This document shows positions 54,501 through 64,000 of a stretch of DNA of 64,000 nucleotides, piece after piece. The DNA is from Christensenella intestinihominis (GTDB lineage: Bacteria; Bacillota; Clostridia; Christensenellales; Christensenellaceae), in assembly GCF_001678845.1 (NCBI RefSeq), contig NZ_MAIQ01000007.1:114009-178008 (forward strand), written 5' to 3'. The notes below the pieces were generated by a model. That model saw only the letters and a list, made by a program, of their open reading frames with translations. It was not told where the DNA came from and did no database searches. Position 1 is the first letter of the stretch; every line of letters begins with the position of its first letter. The position numbers and the translations under genes are program-made.

Positions 54501-55350
54501 CATCGGGCAGGTGCTTGAGGTTCACCTCGGCATGGCGGCGCGCGCTCTTGGGTTCAATGTGGCGACGCCGGTATTCGACGGGGCTTCCGAGGAAGACATC
54601 GAACAGCTTCTCGCGCAGAGCGGGCTTTCGCCCGACGGCAAAACGGTGCTTTACGACGGCCGCAGCGGCGAGCCGTTTGAAAACCGCGTTACCGTCGGTT
54701 ATATGTACATCTTAAAGCTGCACCATCTGGTGGACGATAAGATTCACGCGCGTTCCACGGGGCCGTATTCCCTCGTTACGCAGCAGCCCCTCGGCGGTAA
54801 AGCGCAGTTCGGCGGCCAGCGTTTCGGTGAGATGGAAGTGTGGGCGCTCGAGGCATACGGCGCGGCAAATACGCTGCAGGAAATCCTGACCGTGAAATCG
54901 GATGACGTTGTGGGCCGTGTCAAAACGTACGAAGCGATCGTTAAGGGAGAGAATATCCCCGAACCGGGCGTTCCGGAATCCTTTAAGGTGCTGATTAAGG
55001 AAATGCAGAGCCTTGGCCTTGATATCAAGGTGCTCTCCGAAGACAGGGGCGAAATTGCCATCAAGGAAACGGACGATGACGACGGCATGGCAATCGATAT
55101 CAACATTGCCGGAGCGGAAGACCTTCCGGAGGATGGCGAAGACTTTGATGCGGGCGATATGGTCATCGAGGACCTCGACGATATTTCGATGGACGAGCTC
55201 GACCTGCCGGACATCGGCCTGCTTGAAGACGAGGATATTGATTTTGACGATTTTGACGACGATGTGATCGGCGACCTTGAAGAGGATATCGATATCAGCG
55301 AAGACCTCAACATCGATACGGAAGGCATGGACGACCCCGACGATATGTAA
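51568..55350 (+). CDS. rpoB: RNA polymerase beta subunit
   Basis: A 1260-residue core subunit. Typical blocks include [18 protein letters not shown] (rifampicin region), [24 protein letters not shown] and [18 protein letters not shown]. Residues matching rifampicin-sensitive enzymes ([17 protein letters not shown]) are unaltered. After about residue 1167 comes an extra 93-residue tail made mostly of Asp and Glu ([20 protein letters not shown]), longer than in Bacillus. The ATG at 51568 is chosen by homology; AGGAG lies 12 bases before, which is a long spacing. Confidence 0.97.
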   Translation: MHEVKFGTNKRMTFSKIKEVLDMPDLIEIQKNSYKRFLEEGLGEVLKDISPITDYSENLVLEFVDYHISDSPKYDVEECKERDVNYAAPLKVQVRLFNKETGEVKEQEVFMGDFPLMTEKGTFIINGAERVIVSQLVRSPGVYFGVAKDKTGKDLFSSTVIPNRGAWLEYETDSNDCMYIRVDRTRKLPVTVFLRAMGLSTDTDLRAFFGDDINIEATIKKDNTSVKEEGLLEIYKRLRPGEPPTVESANILIGSLFFDNKRYDLARVGRYKFNKKLAISSRIENQVAAENVVNEDTGELLASAGDVITPKMALAIENAGIPSVDISVGEEVARVHGNRFVDAKGYLDFKPADVGINEKVYYPALKEMLDEYGADKKKLKETIKENLHVLIPRHIIIDDMFASVSYFLGLKYGLGVTDDIDHLGNRRLRSVGELLQNQIRVGLTRLERVVRERMSIQDMDVATPSNLINIRPVTASIKEFFGSSQLSQFMDQTNPLAELTHKRRLSALGPGGLNRDRASFDVRDVHHSHYGRMCPIETPEGPNIGLIGSLSTYARINEYGFIETPFRIIDKKNGLVTDKVQYMTADEEEDLIVAQANEPIDENGQFVRERVMCRVRDQIVEVTRNEVDLMDVSPKQLVSVATSLIPFLENDDANRALMGSNMQRQAVPLLIPEAPVVGTGMEYKAAYDSGVLSISKKSGVVKSVDAKNIVIANDDGTESEFHLIKFARSNQGTCINQLPIVYEGQKIEAGQVVADGPSTAQGELGLGKNVLIGFMTWEGYNYEDAMLLSERLVKDDVFTSMHVAEYEAEARDTKLGPEEITRDIPNVGEDALKDLDSRGIIRIGAEVRSGDILVGKVTPKGETELTAEERLLRAIFGEKAREVRDTSLRVPHGEGGVVVDVKIFTRENKDELTAGVNKLVRVYIAQKRKISVGDKMAGRHGNKGVISRILPMEDMPFLPDGRPLDIVLNPLGVPSRMNIGQVLEVHLGMAARALGFNVATPVFDGASEEDIEQLLAQSGLSPDGKTVLYDGRSGEPFENRVTVGYMYILKLHHLVDDKIHARSTGPYSLVTQQPLGGKAQFGGQRFGEMEVWALEAYGAANTLQEILTVKSDDVVGRVKTYEAIVKGENIPEPGVPESFKVLIKEMQSLGLDIKVLSEDRGEIAIKETDDDDGMAIDINIAGAEDLPEDGEDFDAGDMVIEDLDDISMDELDLPDIGLLEDEDIDFDDFDDDVIGDLEEDIDISEDLNIDTEGMDDPDDM

Positions 55351-55425
55351 CGCCCTGCGCACCCGGCGCGGACGTATGAATGGTTTATAATTTTTTTGAG
55401 ATAGCAGAGAGGAGTGGAGTTACCT

Positions 55426-58400
55426 TTGTTTGAACTCAATACATTTGATTCGATACAGATTGGTTTGGCATCTCCGGAAAAAATACGCGAATGGTCGCAC
55501 GGCGAGGTAAAAAAGCCGGAAACGATCAACTACCGCACATTGAAGCCGGAGAAGGACGGACTGTTCTGTGAACGCATTTTCGGACCGACAAAGGACTGGG
55601 AATGTCACTGCGGAAGATACAAAAGAATCCGCTATAAGGGAATTGTGTGCGAAAAATGCGGTGTGGAAGTGACGCGCGCCAAGGTGCGCCGCGAGCGTAT
55701 GGGCCACATCGAGCTTGCCGCCCCGGTTTCCCACATTTGGTATTTTAAGGGGATTCCATCCCGCATGGGCCTGCTCCTCGATATGTCCCCGCGTTCGCTC
55801 GAAAAGGTGCTGTATTTTGCCGCCTTTGTCGTAACGGACCCGGGTGAAACCCCCCTTGAATACAAGCAGTTGCTGACAGATAAGGAATACCGCGAGGCAC
55901 AGGCCAAGTTTGGCGAGGATGCGTTTTCGGCGGGCATGGGCGCGGAAGCGGTCAAGGTGCTGCTGAAAAAAGTCGACCTTGAGGAAGAAGCCAAGGCCTT
56001 GCGCGAGGAGCTGAAAACCTCTACGGGCCAGAAGCGCATCCGTGCGATCAAGCGCCTCGAGGTGGTGGAGGCATTCCGCCAGTCCGGGAATAAGCCGGAG
56101 TGGATCATTATGGACGTTATCCCGGTGATTCCCCCGGAGCTGCGCCCGATGGTACAGCTTGACGGCGGACGTTTTGCGACGTCGGACCTCAACGACCTGT
56201 ACCGTCGTGTAATCAACCGCAACAACCGCCTGAACAGGCTTTTGCAGTTGCGTGCGCCGGACATCATCGTCAGGAACGAAAAGCGCATGCTGCAGGAAGC
56301 GGTGGACGCATTAATCGATAACGGCAGGCGCGGACGCCCGGTGACGGGCCCCGGCAACAGGCCGCTTAAGTCTCTTTCCGATATGCTGCGCGGCAAGCAG
56401 GGGCGTTTCCGCCAGAACCTGCTCGGCAAACGTGTCGACTATTCCGGGCGAAGCGTTATTGTGGTCGGCCCGGAACTCAAAATGTACCAGTGCGGCCTTC
56501 CGAAGGAAATGGCGCTCGAGCTCTTTAAGCCGTTCGTCATGAAAAAGCTCGTTGAGGAAGGCTTTGCCCATAACATCAAATCCGCAAAGCGGATGGTGGA
56601 AAAGGTGCGCCCCGAAGTTTGGGACGTGCTTGAAGAAGTGATTAAGGGACATCCGGTGCTCCTCAATCGTGCGCCTACGCTGCACAGGCTTGGAATCCAG
56701 GCGTTTGAGCCGATCCTCGTGGAAGGCCGCGCCATCAAGCTGCATCCGCTTGCCTGTACGGCATATAACGCCGACTTTGACGGCGACCAGATGGCCGTGC
56801 ACGTTCCGCTTTCGGTGGAGGCGCAGTCTGAAGCAAGGTTCCTGATGCTTGCGGCAAACAATATCCTGAAGCCGCAGGACGGGAAGCCGGTTGTATCGCC
56901 TACGCAGGATATGGTCATCGGTTCCTATTACCTGACCATCCATAGAAAAGGCGCAAAGGGTGAAGGCAGCATCTTTGCTTCGCCGGATGAAGCGATCCTT
57001 GCATACAACACGGGGAATATCGACCTCCAGGCGATGGTGAAAATCCGTGTGACAAAAGAAGTAAACGGCGAGATGAAAACGGGTATCATCGAGACGACGA
57101 CGGGCCGCGTGATTTTCAACCAGGCAATCCCGCAGGACCTCGGTTATATGGACCGTTCCATCCCCGAAAACGAATTGAAGTTCGAGGTAGACCAGCTGAT
57201 CGACAAAAAGCAGCTCGGGAAATTGGTTGACCTTTGCTTCGCCAAGCTTGGGCCCACAAGGACTTCCCATGTGCTCGATAATATCAAGAAGCAGGGCTTC
57301 CATTATTCGACGATCGGCGCGATTACGGTTTCCGTATCGGATATCAAGATTCCGCCGGCGAAGAAGAAACTGCTTGCCGAAGCGGAAGACCGCGTCCTTA
57401 CGATTGAAAAGCAGTATAAGCGCGGCCTGCTGACGGATAAAGAGAAGAAAGACAATGCGGTCAAGGTCTGGGAGGAAACGACCAACAAGGTTACGGATGC
57501 GCTCATGAAGAGCCTTGACGAGTTCAACCCCATCTATATGATGGCGAACTCCGGCGCCCGTGGTTCCACGAACCAGATCAGGCAGCTGGCCGGTATGCGC
57601 GGCCTCATGGCGGACCCGAACGGTGAAATCATTGAAATCCCGATCCGTGCGAACTTCCGTGAAGGCCTTACCGTTCTGGAATACTTTATTTCCTCGCACG
57701 GCGCGCGCAAGGGCCTTGCCGATACGGCGCTCCGTACGGCAGACTCGGGTTACCTTACCCGCCGTCTGGTCGACGTTTCGCATAACGTTATTGTACGCGA
57801 GGTGGACTGCTTTGAAAGCCTTGGCGAACAGGTGCAGGGCGTGCCGATCAGGAAGCTTACGAATACGAGCGGCAAGGAAGTGATCGAGCCGCTTGCAGAC
57901 AGAATCCGCGGGCGCTATACGTCGCAGGATGTTATTGATAAGGACGGCAATGTAATCATTAAGGCCAACGAGATGATTACGAATGAAATTGCCGAACGGA
58001 TAGAAAAGGCGGGCATCGAAGAGGTTTATATCCGTACGGTGTTCACCTGCAAGAGCGAGCATGGCGTATGCGCGAAGTGCTATGGCGCGAACATGGCCAC
58101 AGGCGGACCGGTGGATATCGGTGAAGCGGTGGGCGTCATCGCGGCACAGTCCATCGGCGAGCCGGGTACGCAGCTTACGATGCGGACGTTCCATACGGGC
58201 GGCGTCGCCGGCGGAGATATTACGCAGGGTCTCCCCCGTGTCGAGGAACTGTTCGAGGCGCGGAAGCCGCGCGGCCTTGCGGTTATTTCCGAAATTGCCG
58301 GTACGGTCGCCATCAACGATACGCGCAAAAAGCGTGAAATCACCGTGGCAAACGATTCGGGAGAGGCGAAAACCTATCTCATTCCGTACGGCTCGCGCGT

Positions 58401-58995
58401 AACGGTTGTGGACGGGCAGACGATTGAAGCGGGCGACGAGCTCACGGAAGGCTCGATCAACCCGAACGATATATTGAAAATCAAGGGCGTCAAGGGCGTT
58501 CAGGAATACCTCCTGAAGGAAGTCCAGATGGTATACCGGATGCAGGGTGTTGAAATTTCCGATAAGCATCTTGAGATCATCGTACGCCAGATGCTCAAAA
58601 AGTGTAAGATTGAGGATGCGGGCGATACGTCCATGCTTCCGGGCGAGCTTGTGGACATTTTCCAGTTCGATAAGGAAAACGAACAGATGATCGCGGGAGG
58701 GAAGGAACCGGCAACCGCGTCGCGCGTGTTGCTCGGAATCACCAAGGCGTCGCTCTCCACGAACAGCTTCCTTTCGGCGGCTTCCTTCCAGGAAACGACG
58801 AGGGTGCTTACCGAGGCGGCAATCAAAGGAAAGGTGGACCCGCTTCTCGGCCTCAAGGAGAATATCATCATCGGTAAGCTGATTCCGGCCGGTACGGGTA
58901 TGAAGCGGTATAAGAACATTGACGTTATCAGCAATGTCGTCAATGAAGATATCGCGGCCCAGATCGACGACAACCTGTCGGATACCGAACTCTGA
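55426..58995 (+). CDS. rpoC: RNA polymerase beta' subunit
   Basis: A 1189-residue core subunit. A zinc site is at about 60-80 ([15 protein letters not shown]), the catalytic magnesium loop NADFDGDQM is at about 447-455, and the bridge/trigger region has [19 protein letters not shown] and [16 protein letters not shown]. The TTG at 55426 ([13 protein letters not shown]) matches the usual start and has GGAGTGGAG in front; the GTG at 55414 is part of that ribosome site. It is 75 bases behind rpoB. Confidence 0.97.
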   Translation: MFELNTFDSIQIGLASPEKIREWSHGEVKKPETINYRTLKPEKDGLFCERIFGPTKDWECHCGRYKRIRYKGIVCEKCGVEVTRAKVRRERMGHIELAAPVSHIWYFKGIPSRMGLLLDMSPRSLEKVLYFAAFVVTDPGETPLEYKQLLTDKEYREAQAKFGEDAFSAGMGAEAVKVLLKKVDLEEEAKALREELKTSTGQKRIRAIKRLEVVEAFRQSGNKPEWIIMDVIPVIPPELRPMVQLDGGRFATSDLNDLYRRVINRNNRLNRLLQLRAPDIIVRNEKRMLQEAVDALIDNGRRGRPVTGPGNRPLKSLSDMLRGKQGRFRQNLLGKRVDYSGRSVIVVGPELKMYQCGLPKEMALELFKPFVMKKLVEEGFAHNIKSAKRMVEKVRPEVWDVLEEVIKGHPVLLNRAPTLHRLGIQAFEPILVEGRAIKLHPLACTAYNADFDGDQMAVHVPLSVEAQSEARFLMLAANNILKPQDGKPVVSPTQDMVIGSYYLTIHRKGAKGEGSIFASPDEAILAYNTGNIDLQAMVKIRVTKEVNGEMKTGIIETTTGRVIFNQAIPQDLGYMDRSIPENELKFEVDQLIDKKQLGKLVDLCFAKLGPTRTSHVLDNIKKQGFHYSTIGAITVSVSDIKIPPAKKKLLAEAEDRVLTIEKQYKRGLLTDKEKKDNAVKVWEETTNKVTDALMKSLDEFNPIYMMANSGARGSTNQIRQLAGMRGLMADPNGEIIEIPIRANFREGLTVLEYFISSHGARKGLADTALRTADSGYLTRRLVDVSHNVIVREVDCFESLGEQVQGVPIRKLTNTSGKEVIEPLADRIRGRYTSQDVIDKDGNVIIKANEMITNEIAERIEKAGIEEVYIRTVFTCKSEHGVCAKCYGANMATGGPVDIGEAVGVIAAQSIGEPGTQLTMRTFHTGGVAGGDITQGLPRVEELFEARKPRGLAVISEIAGTVAINDTRKKREITVANDSGEAKTYLIPYGSRVTVVDGQTIEAGDELTEGSINPNDILKIKGVKGVQEYLLKEVQMVYRMQGVEISDKHLEIIVRQMLKKCKIEDAGDTSMLPGELVDIFQFDKENEQMIAGGKEPATASRVLLGITKASLSTNSFLSAASFQETTRVLTEAAIKGKVDPLLGLKENIIIGKLIPAGTGMKRYKNIDVISNVVNEDIAAQIDDNLSDTEL

Positions 58996-59016
58996 AACAA
59001 ATAGACAGAACAGCGG

Positions 59017-59043
59017 GCGGAGGCGGAAACGCCTCCGCTTTTT
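59017..59043 (+). terminator. Terminator of rpoC
   Basis: GCGGAGGCG and CGCCTCCGC with a GAAA loop are followed by five T residues. It separates rpoBC from the membrane protein at 59084 and the str genes; readthrough is possible. Confidence 0.9.
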
Positions 59044-59083
59044 GCAAGGCTCACAAAGAGCGGGGGCTCTGTAGGAGGATTGA

Positions 59084-59884
59084 ATGGGCAATACAAATTA
59101 TGATCCGCGCCAGAATGAAGAAATGAAAAAGAGATGTCCGATTGCGGACAGCGAGCTGTGCGACTGGCTGGGGAAAAACGGTTGTTACCAGTGCTATATC
59201 AGTTCGCTGAAGTCGGACAATAAAAAGGAAGAGGCGCTCGAACACTGGAAGGTAACGCTTTCTTACCTGCCGGATAATATCGATGACCTCCATCTTTCGG
59301 ATGAATGCCAGTTCTGCAAGGATGAAAAACCGGAAAAAGCCGAATATTACGCGACCTTTGAAATGGCGCATCCCGAACCCTATGCCGAAAAAGGCATGAT
59401 CCTTGGGCTGGGGAAAAAGGTGCGCACGCCAATCGGTTCGCTTCTTTCCATCCAGGCGGGCATCGGCAAGGAGTGTAAAAAGGCGTTCCGCATGGCGGAT
59501 ACCCTGCAGCTCGGAACCTTTCTCGGCTTTCTTGTGGCGGCCTTTGTACTGCTGATGATTCCGCAGATCGGCCAGGCAATGGCAAACTGGATGGCGTTTA
59601 TGCCGTACATCTTCATTGCACTGATGCTGCTTGCGGGTTATTTCCTCGGAAAAAACCTCGCCGCATCCCATTTGAAAAAAATAAAGAAACGGGTAAAGGT
59701 TGACCTTGCCGAAATTCCGCAGATAAGGCAGATGCTGAACCGGGGCTGGTTTTTTTTCCAGACGGGCAGCGACGGAATGCCGAAGGTTTTCTTCCATAAA
59801 ACAAAAGCGTACGACTGCCTGAAACGGCGGCGTGAACCCGGCGAAGAGGAAGAAGACGATATGCTTGACAATATCAACATTTGA
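59084..59884 (+). CDS. Cysteine-rich two-helix membrane protein, unknown
   Basis: A 266-residue protein that I do not recognise. The N-terminal part has cysteines in RCPIADSELCDWLGKNGCYQ, CYISSL and ECQFCKDEK, suited to bind one or two zinc ions. Transmembrane helices at about 145-168 and 174-191 are followed by a basic segment (HLKKIKKRVKVD) and an acid tail (EEEEDDMLDNINI). It lies between rpoC and the L7Ae gene, where Bacillus has only ybxF. Good ribosome site (TAGGAGGATTG). The position suggests a link to translation or polymerase genes but no function can be assigned. Confidence 0.75.
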   Translation: MGNTNYDPRQNEEMKKRCPIADSELCDWLGKNGCYQCYISSLKSDNKKEEALEHWKVTLSYLPDNIDDLHLSDECQFCKDEKPEKAEYYATFEMAHPEPYAEKGMILGLGKKVRTPIGSLLSIQAGIGKECKKAFRMADTLQLGTFLGFLVAAFVLLMIPQIGQAMANWMAFMPYIFIALMLLAGYFLGKNLAASHLKKIKKRVKVDLAEIPQIRQMLNRGWFFFQTGSDGMPKVFFHKTKAYDCLKRRREPGEEEEDDMLDNINI

Positions 59885-59928
59885 GTGGTATTATATTTAG
59901 GCGCGCTTTTTGCGTTTTTTGAGGGAAT

Positions 59929-60180
59929 ATGATGTATGAAGAATTGAAAAACGCCGAAAACAAGGTGGTTGGCCTGAAGCAGTTGTTGCGCGGGCTTGAC
60001 GCGGATGAAGTCGTACTCGTGTACATTGCCGACGATGCGGACGTGCACGTAAAGGAACAGATTCTGGCGGCCATTGGCGAAAAGGATATCCATGTGGTGA
60101 ATGTGGATTCCATGCGCGAGCTTGGGGCGCAGTGCGGCATCGATGTGGCAGCCGCATGTGCGGCGATCCTCAAAAATTAA
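59929..60180 (+). CDS. L7Ae-family ribosomal protein-like (YbxF/RplGB)
   Basis: An 83-residue K-turn-binding protein. L7Ae features: [20 protein letters not shown] at the N-terminus and [20 protein letters not shown], then [20 protein letters not shown] with the usual LG..CGI..A signature. In Bacillus YbxF binds the K-turn and lies between rpoC and rpsL, the same position as here. The start may be the ATG at 59929 or at 59932. Confidence 0.93.
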   Translation: MMYEELKNAENKVVGLKQLLRGLDADEVVLVYIADDADVHVKEQILAAIGEKDIHVVNVDSMRELGAQCGIDVAAACAAILKN

Positions 60181-60253
60181 TTTTCTTCAGGGTTGCGGAG
60201 AATTTAAACTATATTCTGTAAGAATTGACGATTTAAGAAAGGAAGGTGCGTGT

Positions 60254-60628
60254 ATGCCTACCATAAACCAATTGGTAAAACACGGCAGAAAATCTCAGAT
60301 TTCAAAGTCGAATTCGCCTATACTGAAACAGTCCCCGCAGAAAAGAGGGGTATGTCTTGCAGTAAGGACGATGACTCCTAAAAAGCCGAATTCTGCCCTC
60401 CGTAAAATTGCAAGGGTTCGCCTTGTAAACGGCATGGAAGGTACGGCTTATATTCCGGGTATTGGACATAACCTGCAGGAGCATAGCGTTGTCCTCATCA
60501 GGGGCGGCAGGGTAAAAGACCTCCCTGGTGTAAGATACCATATCATTCGCGGTGCCCTCGATACGGCCGGTGTTGCGGATCGGAAACAGGCCAGGTCGCG
60601 TTATGGCGCGAAAATGCCGAAAAAGTAA
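60254..60628 (+). CDS. rpsL: 30S ribosomal protein S12
   Basis: A 124-residue S12 that lies at the decoding centre. Hallmarks are [32 protein letters not shown] and [20 protein letters not shown]. The lysines where streptomycin resistance arises (TPKKP and GRVKDLP) are wild-type. The ATG at 60254 has GAAAGGAAGG upstream; codons upstream of it overlap the L7Ae gene and have no support. Confidence 0.97.
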   Translation: MPTINQLVKHGRKSQISKSNSPILKQSPQKRGVCLAVRTMTPKKPNSALRKIARVRLVNGMEGTAYIPGIGHNLQEHSVVLIRGGRVKDLPGVRYHIIRGALDTAGVADRKQARSRYGAKMPKK

Positions 60629-60926
60629 AAAAGTACTCGGATTTGCGGGTTTTGAATTTTCCTGCGGCTTCCGCAGGCCGCAATGGACCTTGTGTTCTAT
60701 TGCATCCTGCGGGTTCCCTGAAAAATCCAGAACCCATCGAATCATGAGCGCTTTTGTCGCGTGAAATGTGAAACCACATTGCGCGCCTGGCAAGCTTGCT
60801 TTAAAAATCTTATTTGAAGATTCCAGCATAGCTTGTCACGGGAATAATGTATGCTGCCGCGGAGCGGCTCCTTCATTATTCATTATTGTTTATTCACTAT
60901 TCATTGACTAAAAGGAGGGCTTTCTA
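60629..60926. other. Intergenic region between rpsL and rpsG, with hairpins
   Basis: 298 bases without a gene, unusual because rpsL and rpsG are normally close. It begins with AAAAGTACTCGGATTTGCGG, nearly the same as the sequence after fusA. CCTGCGG/CCGCAGG with CTT loop is at 60661-60677. GAATAATG/CATTATTC with inner GCCGC/GCGGC arms forms a longer hairpin at 60842-60881, followed by TTCATTATT-like direct repeats to 60906. Confidence 0.6.
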
Positions 60927-61397
60927 ATGCCTAGACGTGGTGGAGTTCCGAAGCGTGAGGTAATAGCGGATCCTATGTATAACAGCACGGTCGTAACCAA
61001 GCTTATCAACCAGATTATGGTTGACGGGAAGCGGGGGACGGCCCAGCGGATTTGCTACGACGCTTTTGAAATAATCAAAGAAAAAACAGGACAGGATGCG
61101 ATCGACGTATTCAATTCCTGCATGGAAAACGTAATGCCTGTACTTGAAGTAAAGGCACGGCGCGTTGGCGGTGCAACCTATCAGGTTCCGATGGAAGTGC
61201 GCCCCGAGCGTCGCCAGACTCTCGCAATTCGCTGGCTGGCATTGTTTTCGAATAAGCGCGGCGAGCGCACGATGCGTGAGCGCCTTGCTTCGGAAATCAT
61301 GGATGCGGCCAATAATACGGGCGCAAGCGTGAAAAAGAAAGAGGATATGCATAAGATGGCGGAAGCGAACAAGGCGTTCGCACATTACAGGTGGTAA
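60927..61397 (+). CDS. rpsG: 30S ribosomal protein S7
   Basis: A 156-residue S7 that nucleates folding of the 16S rRNA head domain. Hallmarks are [36 protein letters not shown] ([20 protein letters not shown]) and the end [15 protein letters not shown]. The ATG at 60927 has AAAGGAGGGC upstream. It belongs to the str group with rpsL and fusA. Confidence 0.97.
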   Translation: MPRRGGVPKREVIADPMYNSTVVTKLINQIMVDGKRGTAQRICYDAFEIIKEKTGQDAIDVFNSCMENVMPVLEVKARRVGGATYQVPMEVRPERRQTLAIRWLALFSNKRGERTMRERLASEIMDAANNTGASVKKKEDMHKMAEANKAFAHYRW

Positions 61398-61766
61398 GAA
61401 GCCGAAGGCATATCAACTGAATGGCGACAGGAATTGCGGAAGCGGTTTTGCGGGGGAATTCCCTGTAAAACCGCCGATGCTTTAAAAGGGCACCCCGTGG
61501 GAAAGCGGCGGAGCAGCGCACAGGCGAAGTATCCGTGAGAGCGGAACGGAGCAGGGCGGGCTTTGCGACGAAGAGCGAACACGCGGCTGCGTGTATCGGC
61601 AGCCATGCGGGTTTGCGGCGTTTTCCGAGCGGTAAACTTATTGTAAACGCGCGGCAAATTTTGTGTAAAAACGCTGGATATCCGCGTGCCGCCCAAGTAT
61701 ACTGTTGTCTGTTGGCTAAAAAATTTTTTTATATAAATTTTTGATCGAAATTGGAAAGGAGATACA
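61398..61766. other. Intergenic region between rpsG and fusA
   Basis: 369 bases without a credible gene. GCGGTTTT and AAAACCGC arms at 61442-61473 enclose GGGAATTCCC, a strong hairpin. The following GC-rich part (GGAGCAGCGCACAGGCGAAG) has a purine-rich look like the 214-bp repeat but no repeated copies. It ends with an AT-rich stretch and GGAAAGGAG, the ribosome site of fusA. Confidence 0.55.
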
Positions 61767-63845
61767 ATGTCTGGAAAATTTCCTCTTGAAAAAGTAAGGA
61801 ATATCGGTATCATGGCGCATATCGATGCGGGTAAGACCACCGCTACGGAACGTATCCTGTTCTATACGGGCAGAACCTATAAAATCGGTGACACCCACGA
61901 CGGTAACGCAGTCATGGACTGGATGGAGCAGGAGCAGGAAAGAGGCATCACGATTACGTCTGCCGCAACAACGACACAGTGGGAAGGTCATCAGATTAAT
62001 ATTATCGATACTCCCGGGCACGTTGACTTCACGGTGGAAGTGGAACGTTCCCTGCGCGTGCTGGACGGCGCTGTGGCGGTGTTTTGTGCGAAGGGCGGCG
62101 TAGAGCCCCAGTCTGAGACCGTATGGCGTCAGGCGGAAGGCTATGGTGTTCCGCGTATGGCGTTTGTCAATAAGATGGACATCATGGGCGCCGATTTTTA
62201 TAACGTGGTCGATATGATTAAGGAGCGCCTTGGCGCAAATCCGGTGCCGCTTCAATTGCCAATCGGCGTTGAAGACACCTTCTCCGGCGTGATCGACCTC
62301 GTGGAAATGAAGGCGATCACATATCCCGAGGATGATCCTACGGGCACGAAGTTCGATGTGGTGGACATCCCGGACGATATGAAAGAGATTGCGGACGACT
62401 ACCGTGAGAAGCTGATTGAATCCGTGGCCGATCACGACGAGTCTATTATGGAAAAATATTTCGCAGGCGAAGAGATTACAAAAGAAGAAATCATCAAAGT
62501 CCTGCGCAAAGGAACGATCGCCGGAACGATTATCCCGGTGTGCTGCGGCAGCGCATACCGCAATAAGGGCGTGCAGCCGCTGCTCGATAAAATCGTTGAG
62601 TTGATGCCGTCCCCGCTGGATATTCCTCCGGTAAAGGGAATCAAGCCGGGTACGGACGAAGAAATCGAGCGTCCGGCAGACCCGAACGGCCCGTTTGCGG
62701 CCCTTGCGTTCAAGATTATGGCAGACCCGTTTGTCGGGAAACTGGCCTTCTTCCGTGTTTATTCGGGCAAGCTGCGCAGCGGCTCTTATGTGCTCAATTC
62801 CACGAAGGGCAAGCGTGAGAGGATCGGACGTATCCTGCGGATGCATGCAAACCACAGGGAAGAGGTCGACGAGGTCGAAGCCGGTGATATTGCGGCGGCA
62901 GTCGGCTTTAAGGACGTTGGAACGGGCGATACGCTGTGCGACGATAAGCAGCAGATCATCCTCGAAAACATGGTGTTCCCGGACCCGGTTATCCAGGTAG
63001 CGATCGAGCCCAAAACGAAGGCGGGCCAGGAGAAGATGTCCGTGGCGCTCCAGAAGCTGGCGGAGGAAGACCCGACCTTCCGCGCGTATACGGATGAAGA
63101 AACGGGGCAGACCATCATCGCCGGAATGGGCGAGCTTCACCTCGAAATCATCGTAGACCGTATGCTCCGCGAATTCAAGGTGGAAGCCTCGGTTGGTAAG
63201 CCGCAGGTTGCTTACAGGGAAGCGATGACAAAGCCGGTCGACGTGGAAGGCAAGTATGTCCGCCAGTCCGGCGGTAAAGGCCAGTATGGTCATTGTAAAA
63301 TCCATGTTGAGCCCCTTGAGCCCGGCAGCGGCTATGAGTTTGAGAATAAAATCGTCGGCGGCGCGATTCCGAAGGAATATATTCCGTCGATTGACGCAGG
63401 AATTCAGGAAGCGGCCAAGAGCGGTATTGTCGGCGGCTACGAAGTGGTAGACTTCAAGGTTACGCTGGTAGACGGTTCTTATCACGAGGTCGACTCTTCT
63501 GAAATGGCGTTCAAGATTGCGGGTTCCATGGCCATCAAGGAAGCGTTCGCAAAGGGCGGCAGTATCCTGCTTGAGCCGATGATGAAGGTTGAGGTTGTCG
63601 TTCCGGAGGAATACCTCGGCGACGTAATGGGAAATGTAAATTCCCGCCGCGGAAGGATCGAAGGAACGGAAGCGCGCGGTAGCGGGCAGATTATCCGCGC
63701 AATGGTGCCGCTCTCCGAGATGTTCGGCTATGCGACGGACCTGCGTTCAAGGACGCAGGGACGCGGACAGTTCACAATGCAGTTTGACCATTATGAACCG
63801 GTTCCGAAGAGCATGGTAGAGAAGATCGCCGGGGAAAAGAAATAA
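61767..63845 (+). CDS. fusA: Elongation factor G
   Basis: A 692-residue GTPase that drives translocation and, with RRF, ribosome recycling. G1 AHIDAGKTT at 17-25, G2 [12 protein letters not shown]3 DTPGHVDF, G4 NKMD; later domains end in [17 protein letters not shown]. Full length and canonical. It is followed by tuf after 116 bases. Confidence 0.97.
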   Translation: MSGKFPLEKVRNIGIMAHIDAGKTTATERILFYTGRTYKIGDTHDGNAVMDWMEQEQERGITITSAATTTQWEGHQINIIDTPGHVDFTVEVERSLRVLDGAVAVFCAKGGVEPQSETVWRQAEGYGVPRMAFVNKMDIMGADFYNVVDMIKERLGANPVPLQLPIGVEDTFSGVIDLVEMKAITYPEDDPTGTKFDVVDIPDDMKEIADDYREKLIESVADHDESIMEKYFAGEEITKEEIIKVLRKGTIAGTIIPVCCGSAYRNKGVQPLLDKIVELMPSPLDIPPVKGIKPGTDEEIERPADPNGPFAALAFKIMADPFVGKLAFFRVYSGKLRSGSYVLNSTKGKRERIGRILRMHANHREEVDEVEAGDIAAAVGFKDVGTGDTLCDDKQQIILENMVFPDPVIQVAIEPKTKAGQEKMSVALQKLAEEDPTFRAYTDEETGQTIIAGMGELHLEIIVDRMLREFKVEASVGKPQVAYREAMTKPVDVEGKYVRQSGGKGQYGHCKIHVEPLEPGSGYEFENKIVGGAIPKEYIPSIDAGIQEAAKSGIVGGYEVVDFKVTLVDGSYHEVDSSEMAFKIAGSMAIKEAFAKGGSILLEPMMKVEVVVPEEYLGDVMGNVNSRRGRIEGTEARGSGQIIRAMVPLSEMFGYATDLRSRTQGRGQFTMQFDHYEPVPKSMVEKIAGEKK

Positions 63846-63961
63846 AAAAGTACTCAGGTTTGCAGCATTAACCGCGGGCGCTTTTAAAATGTTGAAGCAA
63901 CAGGCGAGGATGATCGCCGCACTACGAAAAAAACGAGAAAAGAAATAAGGAGAAAAAAGCA

Positions 63962-64000
63962 ATGGCAAAGGGTAAGTTTGAAAGAACGAAACCGCATGTA
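63962..64000 (+). CDS. tuf: Elongation factor Tu, first 13 codons
   Basis: The window ends inside this gene. MAKGKFERTKPHV is the standard EF-Tu N-terminus and the position after fusA is expected. AAGGAG lies upstream. Confidence 0.93.
   Translation, partial: MAKGKFERTKPHV

Noticed and set aside
56311..59091. 926-codon open frame antisense to rpoC
   Set aside because: Pure shadow of the rpoC codon bias; translation is rich in His, Arg and Phe without any domain.
61716..63485. 589-codon open frame antisense to fusA
   Set aside because: Shadow of fusA; no ribosome site and no family features.

Overview
The window reads as a chromosomal segment of an anaerobic Clostridia-class Firmicute with moderately high GC, most plausibly from the Christensenellales or a related gut lineage (inferred from gene order and protein style, not from a database search). 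The right half follows the Firmicutes core order purR-spoVG-glmU-pth-mfd-prsA-like, mazG-hup-rqcP-ispDF, radA-yacL and rpoB-rpoC-L7Ae-rpsL-rpsG-fusA-tuf. The sporulation genes that sit among these in Bacillus (spoVT, yabP/yabQ, spoIIE) and also divIC and disA are missing, which fits a non-sporulating lineage.

Layout. 1-3.9 kb is an AT-richer accessory segment: an open-ended gene with unknown function, an XRE repressor with a palindromic operator, small orphan genes and a large serine recombinase, i.e. one end of an integrated element. 4.1-9.3 kb holds an orphan gene, then a LysR-controlled redox group: iron alcohol dehydrogenase, remnant of a TIGR04076-type gene, sugar acetyltransferase and a secreted lipoprotein that fuses flavodoxin to aldo/keto reductase. 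9.3-15.8 kb is regulatory: a GntR protein with two winged-helix domains, an HPt protein, a REC/HD-GYP/PAS/GGDEF cyclic-di-GMP protein and a convergent hybrid histidine kinase.

16.3-26.5 kb is a probable glycoside uptake and cleavage locus: a C-glycoside deglycosidase-type beta/alpha pair, a YesN/YesM two-component system, an RbsA-like protein whose two ATPase sites have both decayed, and a binding protein/ATPase/permease ABC importer. 26.7-32.2 kb is a probable corrinoid uptake locus: a cobalamin riboswitch, a 1557-residue membrane-anchored surface protein with a DUF4430 (transcobalamin-like) domain, and an ECF-type S component.

32.4-51.3 kb carries tRNA-Ser, tadA and housekeeping genes with two unusual tandem repeat arrays: a 214-bp repeat that copies the 3' end of glmU, and a 165-bp repeat after hup whose unit is three successive hairpins. 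51.4-64 kb is the RNA polymerase/str region, ending 13 codons into tuf.

The best candidates for something new are the corrinoid capture locus, the glycoside locus with its dead ABC ATPase, and the hairpin repeat after hup. All function statements are from reading the sequence; no searches or folding were run.
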